Shown in pieces: positions 1 to 7,817 of a DNA stretch of 38,473 nt (its first letter is position 1; the number at the start of each line of letters is the position of its first letter). Both the position numbers and the translations under genes were made by a program. The notes under the pieces are model-generated. The model saw only the letters and a list, made by a program, of their open reading frames with translations. It had not been told where the DNA came from and searched no databases. The DNA is from Nocardia niwae NBRC 108934 = DSM 45340 (GTDB lineage: Bacteria > Actinomycetota > Actinomycetes > Mycobacteriales > Mycobacteriaceae): the NCBI RefSeq assembly GCF_001613465.1, contig NZ_BDCK01000057.1, positions 1 to 38,473 of the forward strand, written 5' to 3'.

Positions 1-2397
1 GGCATGCGGATTCAGCTTGACCGACAGGTAGTCCAGCAAGGCGCCCGCCTCGTCGCGCCGGTAGTAGTTGGTCCGCAGGGTCGCCTCGATCAAGCCGAAC
101 AAGGCGCGCAGGATGCGGTCGGTGTCGAGGCTGACCACCGCGTCGATCTCGGCCTGCACCCGCTCGGCGATCTCGGCGGCCCGGCCCGCGGCCTCCGTGC
201 CGACGCCGTCCGGGTCGAAGTACGCGGCGAACAGGTCGATGCACGACCGCGCCGTCGCCGGATGCGTGAGCAAGACGCGGGTGATGTTTCCGAAGGTGTA
301 GGCGAATCCGGCCTGCTGCAGATACTTCGCGTAGGCCCGCAGCAAGGCCACCTCACGCCAGTGCAGACCGGCGCGCAGCACCAGTTCGTTCAAGCCGTCG
401 ACTTCGGCGCGGCCGAACCACATCGCGGTCACCGCGTCCGGAAAACGCCGCCGCACACTGGTTTCCGGCAGCGACGTGGCGTCGATGGAGTGCGCGAGTT
501 GCGCGGCGGGCTCGGCGGCCAGCGCTTCTCGCAGCGGCGCCGCGGTCACCCGCAGCCCGAAGTCGTAGATCCAGCGGTCCGGCCGGTCGGCCAGTGTGAT
601 GCGGTAGGGCCGCTCGTCGACGACCTCCACACCGAGGCTGTGCAGAACCGGAAGCACCCGGCTCAGCGAGACGCCCTCGCCCGCCACGTACAGCGTGAAG
701 CGCCACTCGGCGGAGGCGGCGTCGCCCTGGCGGTAGAGATCGGTGTCGATCGCGCCGTCGGCCAGCCGCTCGAGCCTGCGCAGATCGCTCAGCGCGTGCG
801 CTGGCTCGTGCTCCTGCTGGTAGCTCGCCGGGAAAGCCGCGACGTACTCGGTGACCAGCGCCTGCGGTACGTCGGACGCACCCGCGGCTTCGGCGACCAG
901 GCGGTCGCCCCACGTCCACGTCGTGGCCAGCAGCAGCTCCTGGATCCGCTCGCGATTCTCCTCGGAGATGTCGGCGGCGTCGGAGCCCGGCTTGCGGTGC
1001 ACGGTGAAGTAGACGACGGCCAGCTCCGATTCGGTGGCCCGCGCCGAGTACGCGATCTGCTCGGCGTCGAACTGCTCGCGCAGGATCTCGCCCATGCGCA
1101 CCCGGACCTCGGTGGAGTAGCGGTCGCGCGGCATGTAGACCAGGCAGTAGATGGTGTCACTGCGCGAATCGCGCCGGATGAACAGCCGCACCTGCCGCCG
1201 CAGCCCCAGATTCATGACCGCGGAGACGGTTTCGAACAGCCTGCGCGCGTCGGTGGAGAACAACTCCACCCGTGGGAACGACTGCATCATCTCCAGCATG
1301 GCCTGTCCGGAGAACGAGTCGAGACCGAATCCGGCCCATTCGATGACCTGCAGCACGCGCCGGGAGATGACCGGGATGTCGAGGATGTTCTCGTGCAAGC
1401 CCGCGACGGTGAAGGTGCCGACGAAGACGTGCTCGCCCTTGACCATCTTGACGGTGTCGCCCCAGGCCGCCCGGCCGCTGGGGTCGCTCGCGCCGTAGTC
1501 GGCGACACTGATGAAGTACAGATCCCGAGAACCGGGCAGCAGCGAGTCCACCGAGCCGTTGGCCATCCGCAGCACCGTGCGCTTCGCGCCCACCACGGGG
1601 ACGCTGATGTCCGCCTCGGCGCCGTTGCCTAGAATGCCGAGCCCGGTGCCGGGCAGCTGCCACGGCTCGAAGTCGGCGTTCGCGCTGGGCGCGGAGCGGC
1701 GGAAGTGGTAGTACCCGTAGCCGAGCGGCGTGAAGTGCCCGTCGGACAGCCAGCGCAGCAGCCCGGCGGTTTGCGGGATCTCCGCGTCACCGGCCCACTG
1801 CGCGGCCTGATCGAGCTGGTCGGCAACGGTATTGAGTACCTCGACCATGGTCGGCGTGTCGTCGGCCACCCGGCGCAGGTCGGCCAGCAACGGCGGCAGG
1901 GCTTGTTCGATCCGGTCCACCAGTTCGTCGGAGAGGCCCGCGCCGAGTTGCACGTGGATCCACGATTCGCGCAGCGTCCGCCCGTCGGCCTCACCGGCCG
2001 GCTCGGCCACGCCGTCCCGGGGCGCGATGGACAGCACGCGGCCGTCGGCGTCCCGCGAGACGTCGAAGACCGGGTGCACGATTTCGGTGACCGTCGCGCC
2101 CAGGCGGCGCAGCGCCGCCGTCACCGAATCGACCAGCAACGGCATGTCGTCGTTGACGATCTGGATCGCGGCGCCGACCCCCGCGCTGTCATCCGGGCGG
2201 TAGACCCTGGTGGTCGCCGAACCGGGCGCGCGCGTCGCCGCCAGCTCCAGATGCTGCCGGAAGATCTCCTCGGCCCGATCCGTGATCGCCGACGTCGAGG
2301 ACCCCGGCTGGATCCACCGGAAATATGCCGCCTCCAGATCGGTCGGATCATCGCGGAACCGCTTCGGTGAAATCGTCTGCTGGGTGGTTGCCACCAT
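1..2397 (-). CDS. gdh: NAD-specific glutamate dehydrogenase, N-terminal part (runs off left edge)
   Basis: The minus-strand frame is open from the ATG at 2397 to the window edge, giving 799 residues and no stop. It reads MVATTQQTISPKRF, then a segment around DDMPLLVDSVTAALRRLGA typical of the ACT-like N-terminal region of the large bacterial NAD-glutamate dehydrogenases (Bac_GDH family). Further on are DGHFTPLGYGYY, SRDLYFIS and VEVVDERPY. Family members are roughly 1,600 residues (Rv2476c in M. tuberculosis), so about half is present and the Rossmann catalytic part lies outside. They oxidise glutamate to 2-oxoglutarate with NAD in the cytoplasm. The start is supported by GGGAAGG about ten bases upstream. 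It has its own promoter-like sequence and none of the island palindrome, so it is the housekeeping flank of the ESX island. Confidence 0.9.
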   Translation of the reverse strand, partial: MVATTQQTISPKRFRDDPTDLEAAYFRWIQPGSSTSAITDRAEEIFRQHLELAATRAPGSATTRVYRPDDSAGVGAAIQIVNDDMPLLVDSVTAALRRLGATVTEIVHPVFDVSRDADGRVLSIAPRDGVAEPAGEADGRTLRESWIHVQLGAGLSDELVDRIEQALPPLLADLRRVADDTPTMVEVLNTVADQLDQAAQWAGDAEIPQTAGLLRWLSDGHFTPLGYGYYHFRRSAPSANADFEPWQLPGTGLGILGNGAEADISVPVVGAKRTVLRMANGSVDSLLPGSRDLYFISVADYGASDPSGRAAWGDTVKMVKGEHVFVGTFTVAGLHENILDIPVISRRVLQVIEWAGFGLDSFSGQAMLEMMQSFPRVELFSTDARRLFETVSAVMNLGLRRQVRLFIRRDSRSDTIYCLVYMPRDRYSTEVRVRMGEILREQFDAEQIAYSARATESELAVVYFTVHRKPGSDAADISEENRERIQELLLATTWTWGDRLVAEAAGASDVPQALVTEYVAAFPASYQQEHEPAHALSDLRRLERLADGAIDTDLYRQGDAASAEWRFTLYVAGEGVSLSRVLPVLHSLGVEVVDERPYRITLADRPDRWIYDFGLRVTAAPLREALAAEPAAQLAHSIDATSLPETSVRRRFPDAVTAMWFGRAEVDGLNELVLRAGLHWREVALLRAYAKYLQQAGFAYTFGNITRVLLTHPATARSCIDLFAAYFDPDGVGTEAAGRAAEIAERVQAEIDAVVSLDTDRILRALFGLIEATLRTNYYRRDEAGALLDYLSVKLNPHA

Positions 2398-2449
2398 CGA
2401 TCCGTTGCCTTCCCGAGTACTGCGCTTGTACGTGTTTCGTACTTCAAAT

Positions 2450-2478
2450 AACGTACCGCTGGATAACGGCACAATCAA
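2450..2478 (-). promoter_or_regulatory. Predicted housekeeping promoter of the glutamate dehydrogenase gene
   Basis: On the minus strand TTGATT (2478-2473) and TACGTT (2455-2450) are separated by 17 bases, fitting a sigma-A-type promoter about 50 bases upstream of the ATG at 2397. The surrounding sequence is clearly more AT-rich than the genes. The tetramer GTAC occurs four times here (2417, 2428, 2439, 2453), the first three spaced by 11 bases. This is prediction from sequence only. Confidence 0.45.
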
Positions 2479-2567
2479 CAGTGTAACAATAATTTGCCTG
2501 GACGGACATGGGTTACGTCGTCCGGATCAGGGATTTTCTGGGGCTCAGTGGCACGACCGCTGTTACG

Positions 2568-3248
2568 TCAGCGGACCAGTCCTGCCCGCGACATGAAGGT
2601 CTGGGCGCCGGTTCGCCCGGCGAAGGTGCCCGTCTCCAACCGCAGACCTGTCCGAGTGTCCGCGTACCAGACGGTTGCCGAGGGGCCGATCGCCGCGTAG
2701 ACAGGACCGTCGACGAGAGCCGATCCTCCCGCACCGCGCCATCGAGAGATGCTGTCGGCCAAGCGATCCTGCGACAGCAGTTCGGCATAGAACGTCAGGT
2801 CGCGGCCGCCGGCTATATTGCCGAACAACAGCGGGTCGGTGGCGGTGATGACGCACTTCTCCCGCTGCCCGCCCGAGTCCAGCGATTGACAGATCGCCGA
2901 GGTGCGGAGCAGATCCGGCATGGCTCGCACCGGCGCCGTTCCCTGCACGGCCGACGGCAGAGACAGCGAACAGGACCGCACTCCCCAGACCACGGCGAGC
3001 ACCATCAGCAGCGCGAGCACCCCTACGGCCTGCCACTGCCAGCGCGGATAAGCCTTGTCCACAAATCTTTTCGCCTCGCCGCCCGCTTTCTCGGCGACTT
3101 CGGCGACCTGGGCCGGCAGCTTCTCCGCGACGGACTTCATCTTGTCCATGGCCGCGTGCAGCGGCGCTCCGCAGTGCGCGCAGCGCGAATCGGCACCGGT
3201 GTTGCGGTGCGAGCAGTACTGGCAGACCAGGTCGGGCAGTGTGGACAC
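2568..3248 (-). CDS. Zinc-ribbon single-pass membrane protein
   Basis: 226 residues. The N-terminus carries a four-Cys zinc ribbon (C9-x2-C12, C23-x2-C26), followed by an amphipathic Lys/Ala-rich helix (about 35-65), one membrane segment (about 73-91) and an extracytoplasmic domain of about 135 residues. GTG at 3248 is the start; it follows the stop of the upstream gene by one base, so translation is probably coupled. It is the last gene of the leftward run that includes eccE and the XRE regulator. In many actinobacteria a zinc ribbon and a discoidin-like domain occur in one membrane protein; here the neighbouring gene supplies the discoidin-like domain, so the two may work as a pair. The function is not known to me; a role linked to ESX at the membrane is an inference from position. 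Confidence 0.75.
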   Translation of the reverse strand: MSTLPDLVCQYCSHRNTGADSRCAHCGAPLHAAMDKMKSVAEKLPAQVAEVAEKAGGEAKRFVDKAYPRWQWQAVGVLALLMVLAVVWGVRSCSLSLPSAVQGTAPVRAMPDLLRTSAICQSLDSGGQREKCVITATDPLLFGNIAGGRDLTFYAELLSQDRLADSISRWRGAGGSALVDGPVYAAIGPSATVWYADTRTGLRLETGTFAGRTGAQTFMSRAGLVR

Positions 3249-3249
3249 C

Positions 3250-4299
3250 TCAGCGCCCCGTGATGACGATGGAGGAGATCGCGGTGGTGTTGATCGTCGG
3301 TTCGCCCTTGGAGTCCAGCACCGTCAGCACGATCTTCGAGGCGCTCACCGCGGGCTCGATCTTGGTCACCACCAGGGTCCGCTGGTCCAGGGTCGGCTGC
3401 GTGAAGACGGTCTTGTTGCCGTCGTCGAGCAGGTACGAGACCCGGCTGACCGTACGGTATTTGGCCCACTGGTCCGTGCCGTCCGCGCTGATGTAATCCC
3501 AGCCGGGCACGATGCCGATCGAATCGATCTGATAGGTCTTGCCCAGATCGATGGTGATGACCTGACCGTCGACCTTGTAGGCGCGCACGCACGACCACGC
3601 CTTGCCGGTCTGTCCGCCGAATGCGTCCATCGCCGAGGTGCTTCCCGGCGGGCATTTCGAGGTCGCGGACTTCGGCTGGATGATCGAACTCGCCGGTGCT
3701 GCGGGCGAGGTCGATGGCGCGGCGGAAGTCGGCGGCGGCGTGACGACCAGCAGCTGATTCTGCGCCGTGTTCTCCTGGCCGCCGGTGGTGATCAGCAGGA
3801 GGACCAGCAGCACGGCGAGCACCGCGGCGACGATCAGCGCGACCTTGGGTTTGCGCAGTTGGACGAGCGCGTCCTTCGCCATCTGCTGCGCGGGGGCGAG
3901 CCGGTTGGCCGATGCCGTGGACGGGCGCTCCGGCTCCGGTTCCGGCGCGGCCTCCGCGTTGGATCTCCCGGCGACCGATGAGTAGTCGTTCGCGAAATCC
4001 ATCGCCGGGGTGGAGTCCTGCGCCTGTCCGTTCAGCAGCGCCAGGATTCGCTCGCTGGCCTTCGGGCCGTCACCGGTGCGAGGCCGCGGCGGGGCCTCCT
4101 GCGGCTGCGAGTCGAGGTCCGGCAACCCGAGCGAAGGGACGCTGAGCGCCGCGCTGTCGACCTGTTCCGCGCCGCCGCCGAAATCCGCGTCGACGGTGGA
4201 CGACGTCGCGGACGCCCCGAACGAAGGATCGGCGAGCAGTGCGTCGAGGACCGCACCTCGATGACGGAGAAAGACGTCTCCCGGGTCCTCGGCGGGCAT
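3250..4299 (-). CDS. Membrane protein with C-terminal discoidin/F5-8C-like extracytoplasmic domain
   Basis: 349 residues. An acidic, low-complexity cytoplasmic part (about 1-150) is followed by a single membrane segment (about 153-171), a Pro/Ser/Thr linker (about 185-212) and a C-terminal beta-rich domain (about 215-349). The pattern VITIDLGKTYQIDSIGIVPG and the ending TAISSIVITGR are typical of discoidin-like (NADase-type glycan-binding) folds. Two cysteines, about residues 216 and 237, lie at the start of that domain and may form a disulfide. Orientation with the domain outside follows from the membrane segment and linker. It starts 77 bases after the XRE gene and is translationally coupled to the zinc-ribbon gene. 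A cell-envelope glycan-binding role is inferred from the fold only. Confidence 0.75.
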   Translation of the reverse strand: MPAEDPGDVFLRHRGAVLDALLADPSFGASATSSTVDADFGGGAEQVDSAALSVPSLGLPDLDSQPQEAPPRPRTGDGPKASERILALLNGQAQDSTPAMDFANDYSSVAGRSNAEAAPEPEPERPSTASANRLAPAQQMAKDALVQLRKPKVALIVAAVLAVLLVLLLITTGGQENTAQNQLLVVTPPPTSAAPSTSPAAPASSIIQPKSATSKCPPGSTSAMDAFGGQTGKAWSCVRAYKVDGQVITIDLGKTYQIDSIGIVPGWDYISADGTDQWAKYRTVSRVSYLLDDGNKTVFTQPTLDQRTLVVTKIEPAVSASKIVLTVLDSKGEPTINTTAISSIVITGR

Positions 4300-4343
4300 G
4301 ATCCGGATCGTATCCGGACCGCGTCACCCGCCGAGCCGTCGCT

Positions 4344-4361
4344 ATTCCCGCTGGAGAGAAC
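4344..4361 (-). promoter_or_regulatory. Degenerate copy of the island palindrome
   Basis: ATTCCCG-CTGG-AGAGAAC on the plus strand keeps one good half (minus strand CGGGAAT, then AG as at 13612 and 20754) but a poor other half. It lies 44 bases upstream of the ATG at 4299, in the spacing range of the strong sites, so it could be a weak member of the same operator family. Chance occurrence is possible. Confidence 0.3.
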
Positions 4362-4376
4362 AGCCGACCGGCCGGA

Positions 4377-4730
4377 TCAGCGCTTCTTCTCCTCGGTCAC
4401 GAAGTACTCCGGCGGCACGTCGAACACGCGCGCCAGCGCGATCACCAAGTCCAAGCGCGGGATCGCGTCACCGTGAATCAGCCGGTACAGACCCGACTGC
4501 GACACCGGCACGTCCGGGTAGGCCAGTTCCAGGTGCTGCGCCAGCGAGTAGAGCGTCAGCGACCGCGTCGATCCGTCCTCGGTCGAGACGACGGATTCCG
4601 CGATCAGCTCCGACAACCGGCTGGAAAATATCGCCGCTGCGGCCTGTCTCGGGGTCAGCGCGTCCCCGGCGTCCGGATGAGGGAGATCGCCGCCATCGGA
4701 ATGGGTGTCCGCTACCACGGTGATAGACAT
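4377..4730 (-). CDS. XRE/EspR-like helix-turn-helix regulator
   Basis: 117 residues. The N-terminal 30 residues look disordered; then a helix FSSRLSELIAESV and an HTH region (about 58-110) reading SLYSLAQ-like, then VSQSGLYRLIHGDAIPRLDL and ALARVFDVPPEYF. The segment from 'S-x-x-G-L-Y-R-L' to 'F-x-V-P-P-E-Y-F' is the pattern of XRE-type regulators that include M. tuberculosis EspR, the activator of ESX-1 genes. It lacks the longer C-terminal dimerisation part of EspR (132 residues). The ATG at 4730 lies only 16 bases after the eccE stop, so it is probably co-transcribed with the secretion core and is the only DNA-binding regulator in the window. That makes it the best candidate for the protein that reads the repeated 18-bp palindrome; this link is inference. 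Confidence 0.8.
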   Translation of the reverse strand: MSITVVADTHSDGGDLPHPDAGDALTPRQAAAAIFSSRLSELIAESVVSTEDGSTRSLTLYSLAQHLELAYPDVPVSQSGLYRLIHGDAIPRLDLVIALARVFDVPPEYFVTEEKKR

Positions 4731-4746
4731 TAACCGACCGCTCCCA

Positions 4747-6462
4747 TCAGCTCACGCGACGACCACCGGGTTGCGGAGGTGCAACCACGGGTCCTGATGC
4801 CTGCGCGGGATGCGCGGGCGGGCCGTCGACAGTATCGAAATATCGTGTCTCGCCTCTCGGCTCGATGAGGTCAACCCGCACCGTGCGCATCGGGATGCTC
4901 ACGTCCACCGCGGTTGCGCTGACCTGGTTGATCGCGAGATCGACCGCACGCCTGCGCGGACCGCCGGGCTCGCTGATGGTGACCGTCGTGTGCGCCCTGG
5001 ACGCACGTGGCGGCAGGTGGTCGAAGACCGCGATGGTGGCCGGGGGCTCCGCCTCCGCGTCGCCCGCGTGCGCGTCGCCCGGGTCGGCCATGCGCATGGA
5101 GCGCGGGTCGCCGACCGCGGTCACCAGCTGGCGCCAGCTGTCCGGACGCGCCGAGTGGATCTCCACGTCCGCGCCGACCACCATCGCCCGCAGAATGATC
5201 TGCTGGGCGACCGGCAGCATGGCGTGCACGTCGATGGTGCGCCTGCGCGGGTTGTAACGCGCCGGGTCGAACAGCGGTAGCGCCAGGGTATGGCGCGGCT
5301 GACCGCTGATCGCGCCCAGGATCTGGCCGTTCGGGCCGATCGCGATGGCCAGGTCGGTGACGAGCTCGTCGGGGGCGATGTCGGCGCCGGACTCGAAGCC
5401 GCGCAGGGCGCGGACGGAGGCGCCGGTGGGCAACGACGCCAGCAGGGCGGTGGACTGGGCGCCGCCCAGCAGCCGCAGATAATCCGGCGGTTCGGTGGTG
5501 ACCGCGGGACCGATGAACCGGACGATGGCACGCGGGCCCGCCGTGTCGTCGGTCAGGCTCACCACGAGGGTGGTGCGCCCGCGGTTCCAGGTCCAGCAGT
5601 CGTCCAGGCTCACCCCGCTCAGCCGGGTCCAGTCGATCAGGAAGCTGGTCACGCACCGTCCCGGCACCGACGACTCCAGATTGCCCCAGGTTTCCCGGAG
5701 ATCGGAGAGCTCGACGCCCGCGTGCAGCAGGCGTGTCGCGTCCTGCAGGGCGGCGGCGGGCAGGGCGTGCGCGGCGATCCCTCGCTCGCGCAGGCGCCCC
5801 GCGATGCGATGCGTGGCGCTGGCCAGCGCTTTGGGCGCGACCACCGCGCACGGCCCGCGCTTGCCGAGCGCCGCCAGGTTGCGTTCCTGGTCGAGCCGCA
5901 CCACCAGCCAGGTCAGCCGGTCCCCGACCACCGGGTGGGAACCGATCAGCTGGTCGTACAGCATGCTGTAGCTGCCGCTGGAGCGGACCCGCTGACCGGT
6001 GGTGACGATGTCGATGTCCACCGCGATGCCGAACTGGTCCAGCATCGGCAGCAGCGCGTCCACCGGGATGGTGTCCTCGGTGTACAGGGTTCGCTCGGCG
6101 ATGACGGTGGGTAGGTCCAGGTTGGGCGCGAGCTGGATCATCGCGATCAGCGTGTCGCCCGCCTCGCTGACGCCGCAGACTCCCGCGGCGACCTGTACGT
6201 CCTGGATCCGCGCCGGCTGGGTGCGTTCGCGCGCCCGCGCGGTCCGTCCGGTGCGGTAGGCCACCCAGTCGAGCAACCAGCGCATGCCGGTTCGTTCGTT
6301 CACCCGGACGGTCACCGTCACGACCAGGACCGTGACCACCACGGCGCTCACCCACCACGGCGTCTTGGCCGACAGGCCGACCAGCAGCGGACTGCCGACG
6401 ATGACGAAGGTGGCGAACGGACCACGCTCGACGCCGGCGACCCGAACGCTCGGAAAGCTCAC
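4747..6462 (-). CDS. eccE: ESX core membrane protein EccE
   Basis: 571 residues from the GTG at 6462, which overlaps the mycosin stop as GTGA; longer open frame upstream is only the shadow of the mycosin gene. Two N-terminal membrane segments (about 14-31 and 36-53) are followed by a long soluble domain beginning NERTGMRWLLDWVAYRTGR, as in EccE proteins. EccE sits at the periphery of the EccB-C-D-E membrane complex. Position directly after mycP matches the ESX-3 order. The C-terminal 60 residues are Pro/Gly-rich. Confidence 0.9.
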   Translation of the reverse strand: MSFPSVRVAGVERGPFATFVIVGSPLLVGLSAKTPWWVSAVVVTVLVVTVTVRVNERTGMRWLLDWVAYRTGRTARARERTQPARIQDVQVAAGVCGVSEAGDTLIAMIQLAPNLDLPTVIAERTLYTEDTIPVDALLPMLDQFGIAVDIDIVTTGQRVRSSGSYSMLYDQLIGSHPVVGDRLTWLVVRLDQERNLAALGKRGPCAVVAPKALASATHRIAGRLRERGIAAHALPAAALQDATRLLHAGVELSDLRETWGNLESSVPGRCVTSFLIDWTRLSGVSLDDCWTWNRGRTTLVVSLTDDTAGPRAIVRFIGPAVTTEPPDYLRLLGGAQSTALLASLPTGASVRALRGFESGADIAPDELVTDLAIAIGPNGQILGAISGQPRHTLALPLFDPARYNPRRRTIDVHAMLPVAQQIILRAMVVGADVEIHSARPDSWRQLVTAVGDPRSMRMADPGDAHAGDAEAEPPATIAVFDHLPPRASRAHTTVTISEPGGPRRRAVDLAINQVSATAVDVSIPMRTVRVDLIEPRGETRYFDTVDGPPAHPAQASGPVVAPPQPGGRRVS

Positions 6463-7817
6463 CGGCGCCTCCGCATCCCGGCGTTGACCTGGCTTCCGGC
6501 GAGGCCGAGCAGCACCGCCGCGAGGATGACGACGGTCGCGGTGATCGCGGGTCGCAGATCTTTCGCGCGTGGCGGAGCGGGTATGGGCAGTTCCGCGGAC
6601 CGGAACAAGCCCGCAGGTTGCTGCGGCGGTGTGCGGTAGCTGAGGGCGGCTAGCGGGTCGATCACGCCCGCGCCCACGATGTTGTCGATGCCGCGGGCCG
6701 GCGCGTGCGCACTGGCCTGCAGGCGGGAAGCGATCTCGCGCGGGGTCTCGTTGGGGAACCGCGACCGCAACAAGGCGGCGACCCCGCTGACGTAGGCCGT
6801 CGCGAAGGACGCGCCGCCGACGGGCACCAGCTTGTCCGGTTCGCCGACGCCGTTGATCAGGCCACCGCCGCCGGGGCCGAGCGATTCGATTCCGGTCCCC
6901 GGCGCGGCCACCGATACCCACGGGCCGGTGAGCGAATCCGGCATGGGAGCGCCGGTCGCGGTGGTGAATCCCACCGTGAGCACGTCGGGGCCGAACCAAC
7001 CCGGCGTGGAGATGGTCTTGACGTCGCGCCAGTTGCGCGGGTCGCTGGGGCGCGCCGGATCGATGTCCGGATTCTGCGCGCAGTTGGCGGCGCCCCCCGC
7101 GTTACCCGCCCCGGCCACGATGAGCGCACCGCGGACGTGGACGGCATGGCCGATGGCCGCCGACAGCATGGACTGGTCGACCTGCGCGTCCACCGGCATA
7201 CAGGTCGGCAGCGACACGGTGATCACTCCGGCGCCCTGATTCGCGGCACGCGTGATCGCCCGGGCCAGCGTCCTGATCTCGACGGCGATCCGCTGAGCGG
7301 GATCGGAACTCGGCCGTTCGGGACTGAACGCGCCGGAGCGCGTGCGGATGGAGATGATCCGCGCGTCCGGCGCCACCCCGGCGAATCCGTCCGCGGGATC
7401 GGAGGCGGCGCCGATGATGCCTGCGACCAGCGTGCCGTGCGCATCACAGTCGGACAGACCGTCGCCACCGGCCGCGAGGTAGTCGCCGCCGCCGACCAGG
7501 TTGGGCAGGCGCGACTGGGGCTGCACCCCCGTGTCGATGACGGCGACGGTCACTCCGGCGCCCCGGCTCAGCGCCCTGGCGCGGCGCAGATCCAGCGCCA
7601 GTTCCGGCGGCGGGGTGCGGGTGAGGTCGCTGTCGGGCAGGACGCCCGCGGCCAGGCAGCCCTTTTGCTGCTTCATCGGCTCCTCGGGGCCCGGTGGGTC
7701 ATCCGCCGGCGGCGCACCGATCACGACCTGCGGCGGTTCCAGCGCGAGCGCGGGGGCGGCGGTGACTGCCAGCGTCACCCCGGCGAGGACCGCCACAGCG
7801 GCACTGCCGAGCTTCAT
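6459..7817 (-). CDS. mycP: Mycosin, ESX subtilisin-like serine protease
   Basis: 452 residues from the ATG at 7817, which overlaps the eccD stop by one base (TGATG). The start gives a signal peptide (MKLGSAAVAVLAGVTLAVTA, cleavage near ALA-LEPP). The catalytic triad is visible: Asp95 in VIDTGV, His127 in DAHGTLVAG, Ser337 in GGASFATAYVSG, with the oxyanion Asn239 in GAGNAGG. A single C-terminal membrane segment (about 423-441) and a basic tail MRRRR anchor it with the protease outside. Mycosins are needed for ESX complex stability and can process substrates. All key residues are intact. Confidence 0.95.
   Translation of the reverse strand: MKLGSAAVAVLAGVTLAVTAAPALALEPPQVVIGAPPADDPPGPEEPMKQQKGCLAAGVLPDSDLTRTPPPELALDLRRARALSRGAGVTVAVIDTGVQPQSRLPNLVGGGDYLAAGGDGLSDCDAHGTLVAGIIGAASDPADGFAGVAPDARIISIRTRSGAFSPERPSSDPAQRIAVEIRTLARAITRAANQGAGVITVSLPTCMPVDAQVDQSMLSAAIGHAVHVRGALIVAGAGNAGGAANCAQNPDIDPARPSDPRNWRDVKTISTPGWFGPDVLTVGFTTATGAPMPDSLTGPWVSVAAPGTGIESLGPGGGGLINGVGEPDKLVPVGGASFATAYVSGVAALLRSRFPNETPREIASRLQASAHAPARGIDNIVGAGVIDPLAALSYRTPPQQPAGLFRSAELPIPAPPRAKDLRPAITATVVILAAVLLGLAGSQVNAGMRRRR

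Noticed and set aside
4..1632. 542-codon plus-strand open frame, and other long opposite-strand frames (for example 27516-29639, 35627-37771, 25764-27155)
   Set aside because: They are Arg/Gly/His-rich shadows lying antisense to clear genes (glutamate dehydrogenase, EspK-like, 35510 product, 25956 product), as expected in very GC-rich DNA; none has family features.
2417..2456. Four GTAC tetramers at 11, 11 and 14-base spacing before the glutamate dehydrogenase gene
   Set aside because: Short palindromic tetramers; too little information to call an operator.
6462..6999. Longer version of EccE starting at 6999
   Set aside because: The extension is out-of-frame mycosin sequence, Arg-rich; the GTG at 6462 overlapping the mycosin stop gives the normal EccE N-terminus.
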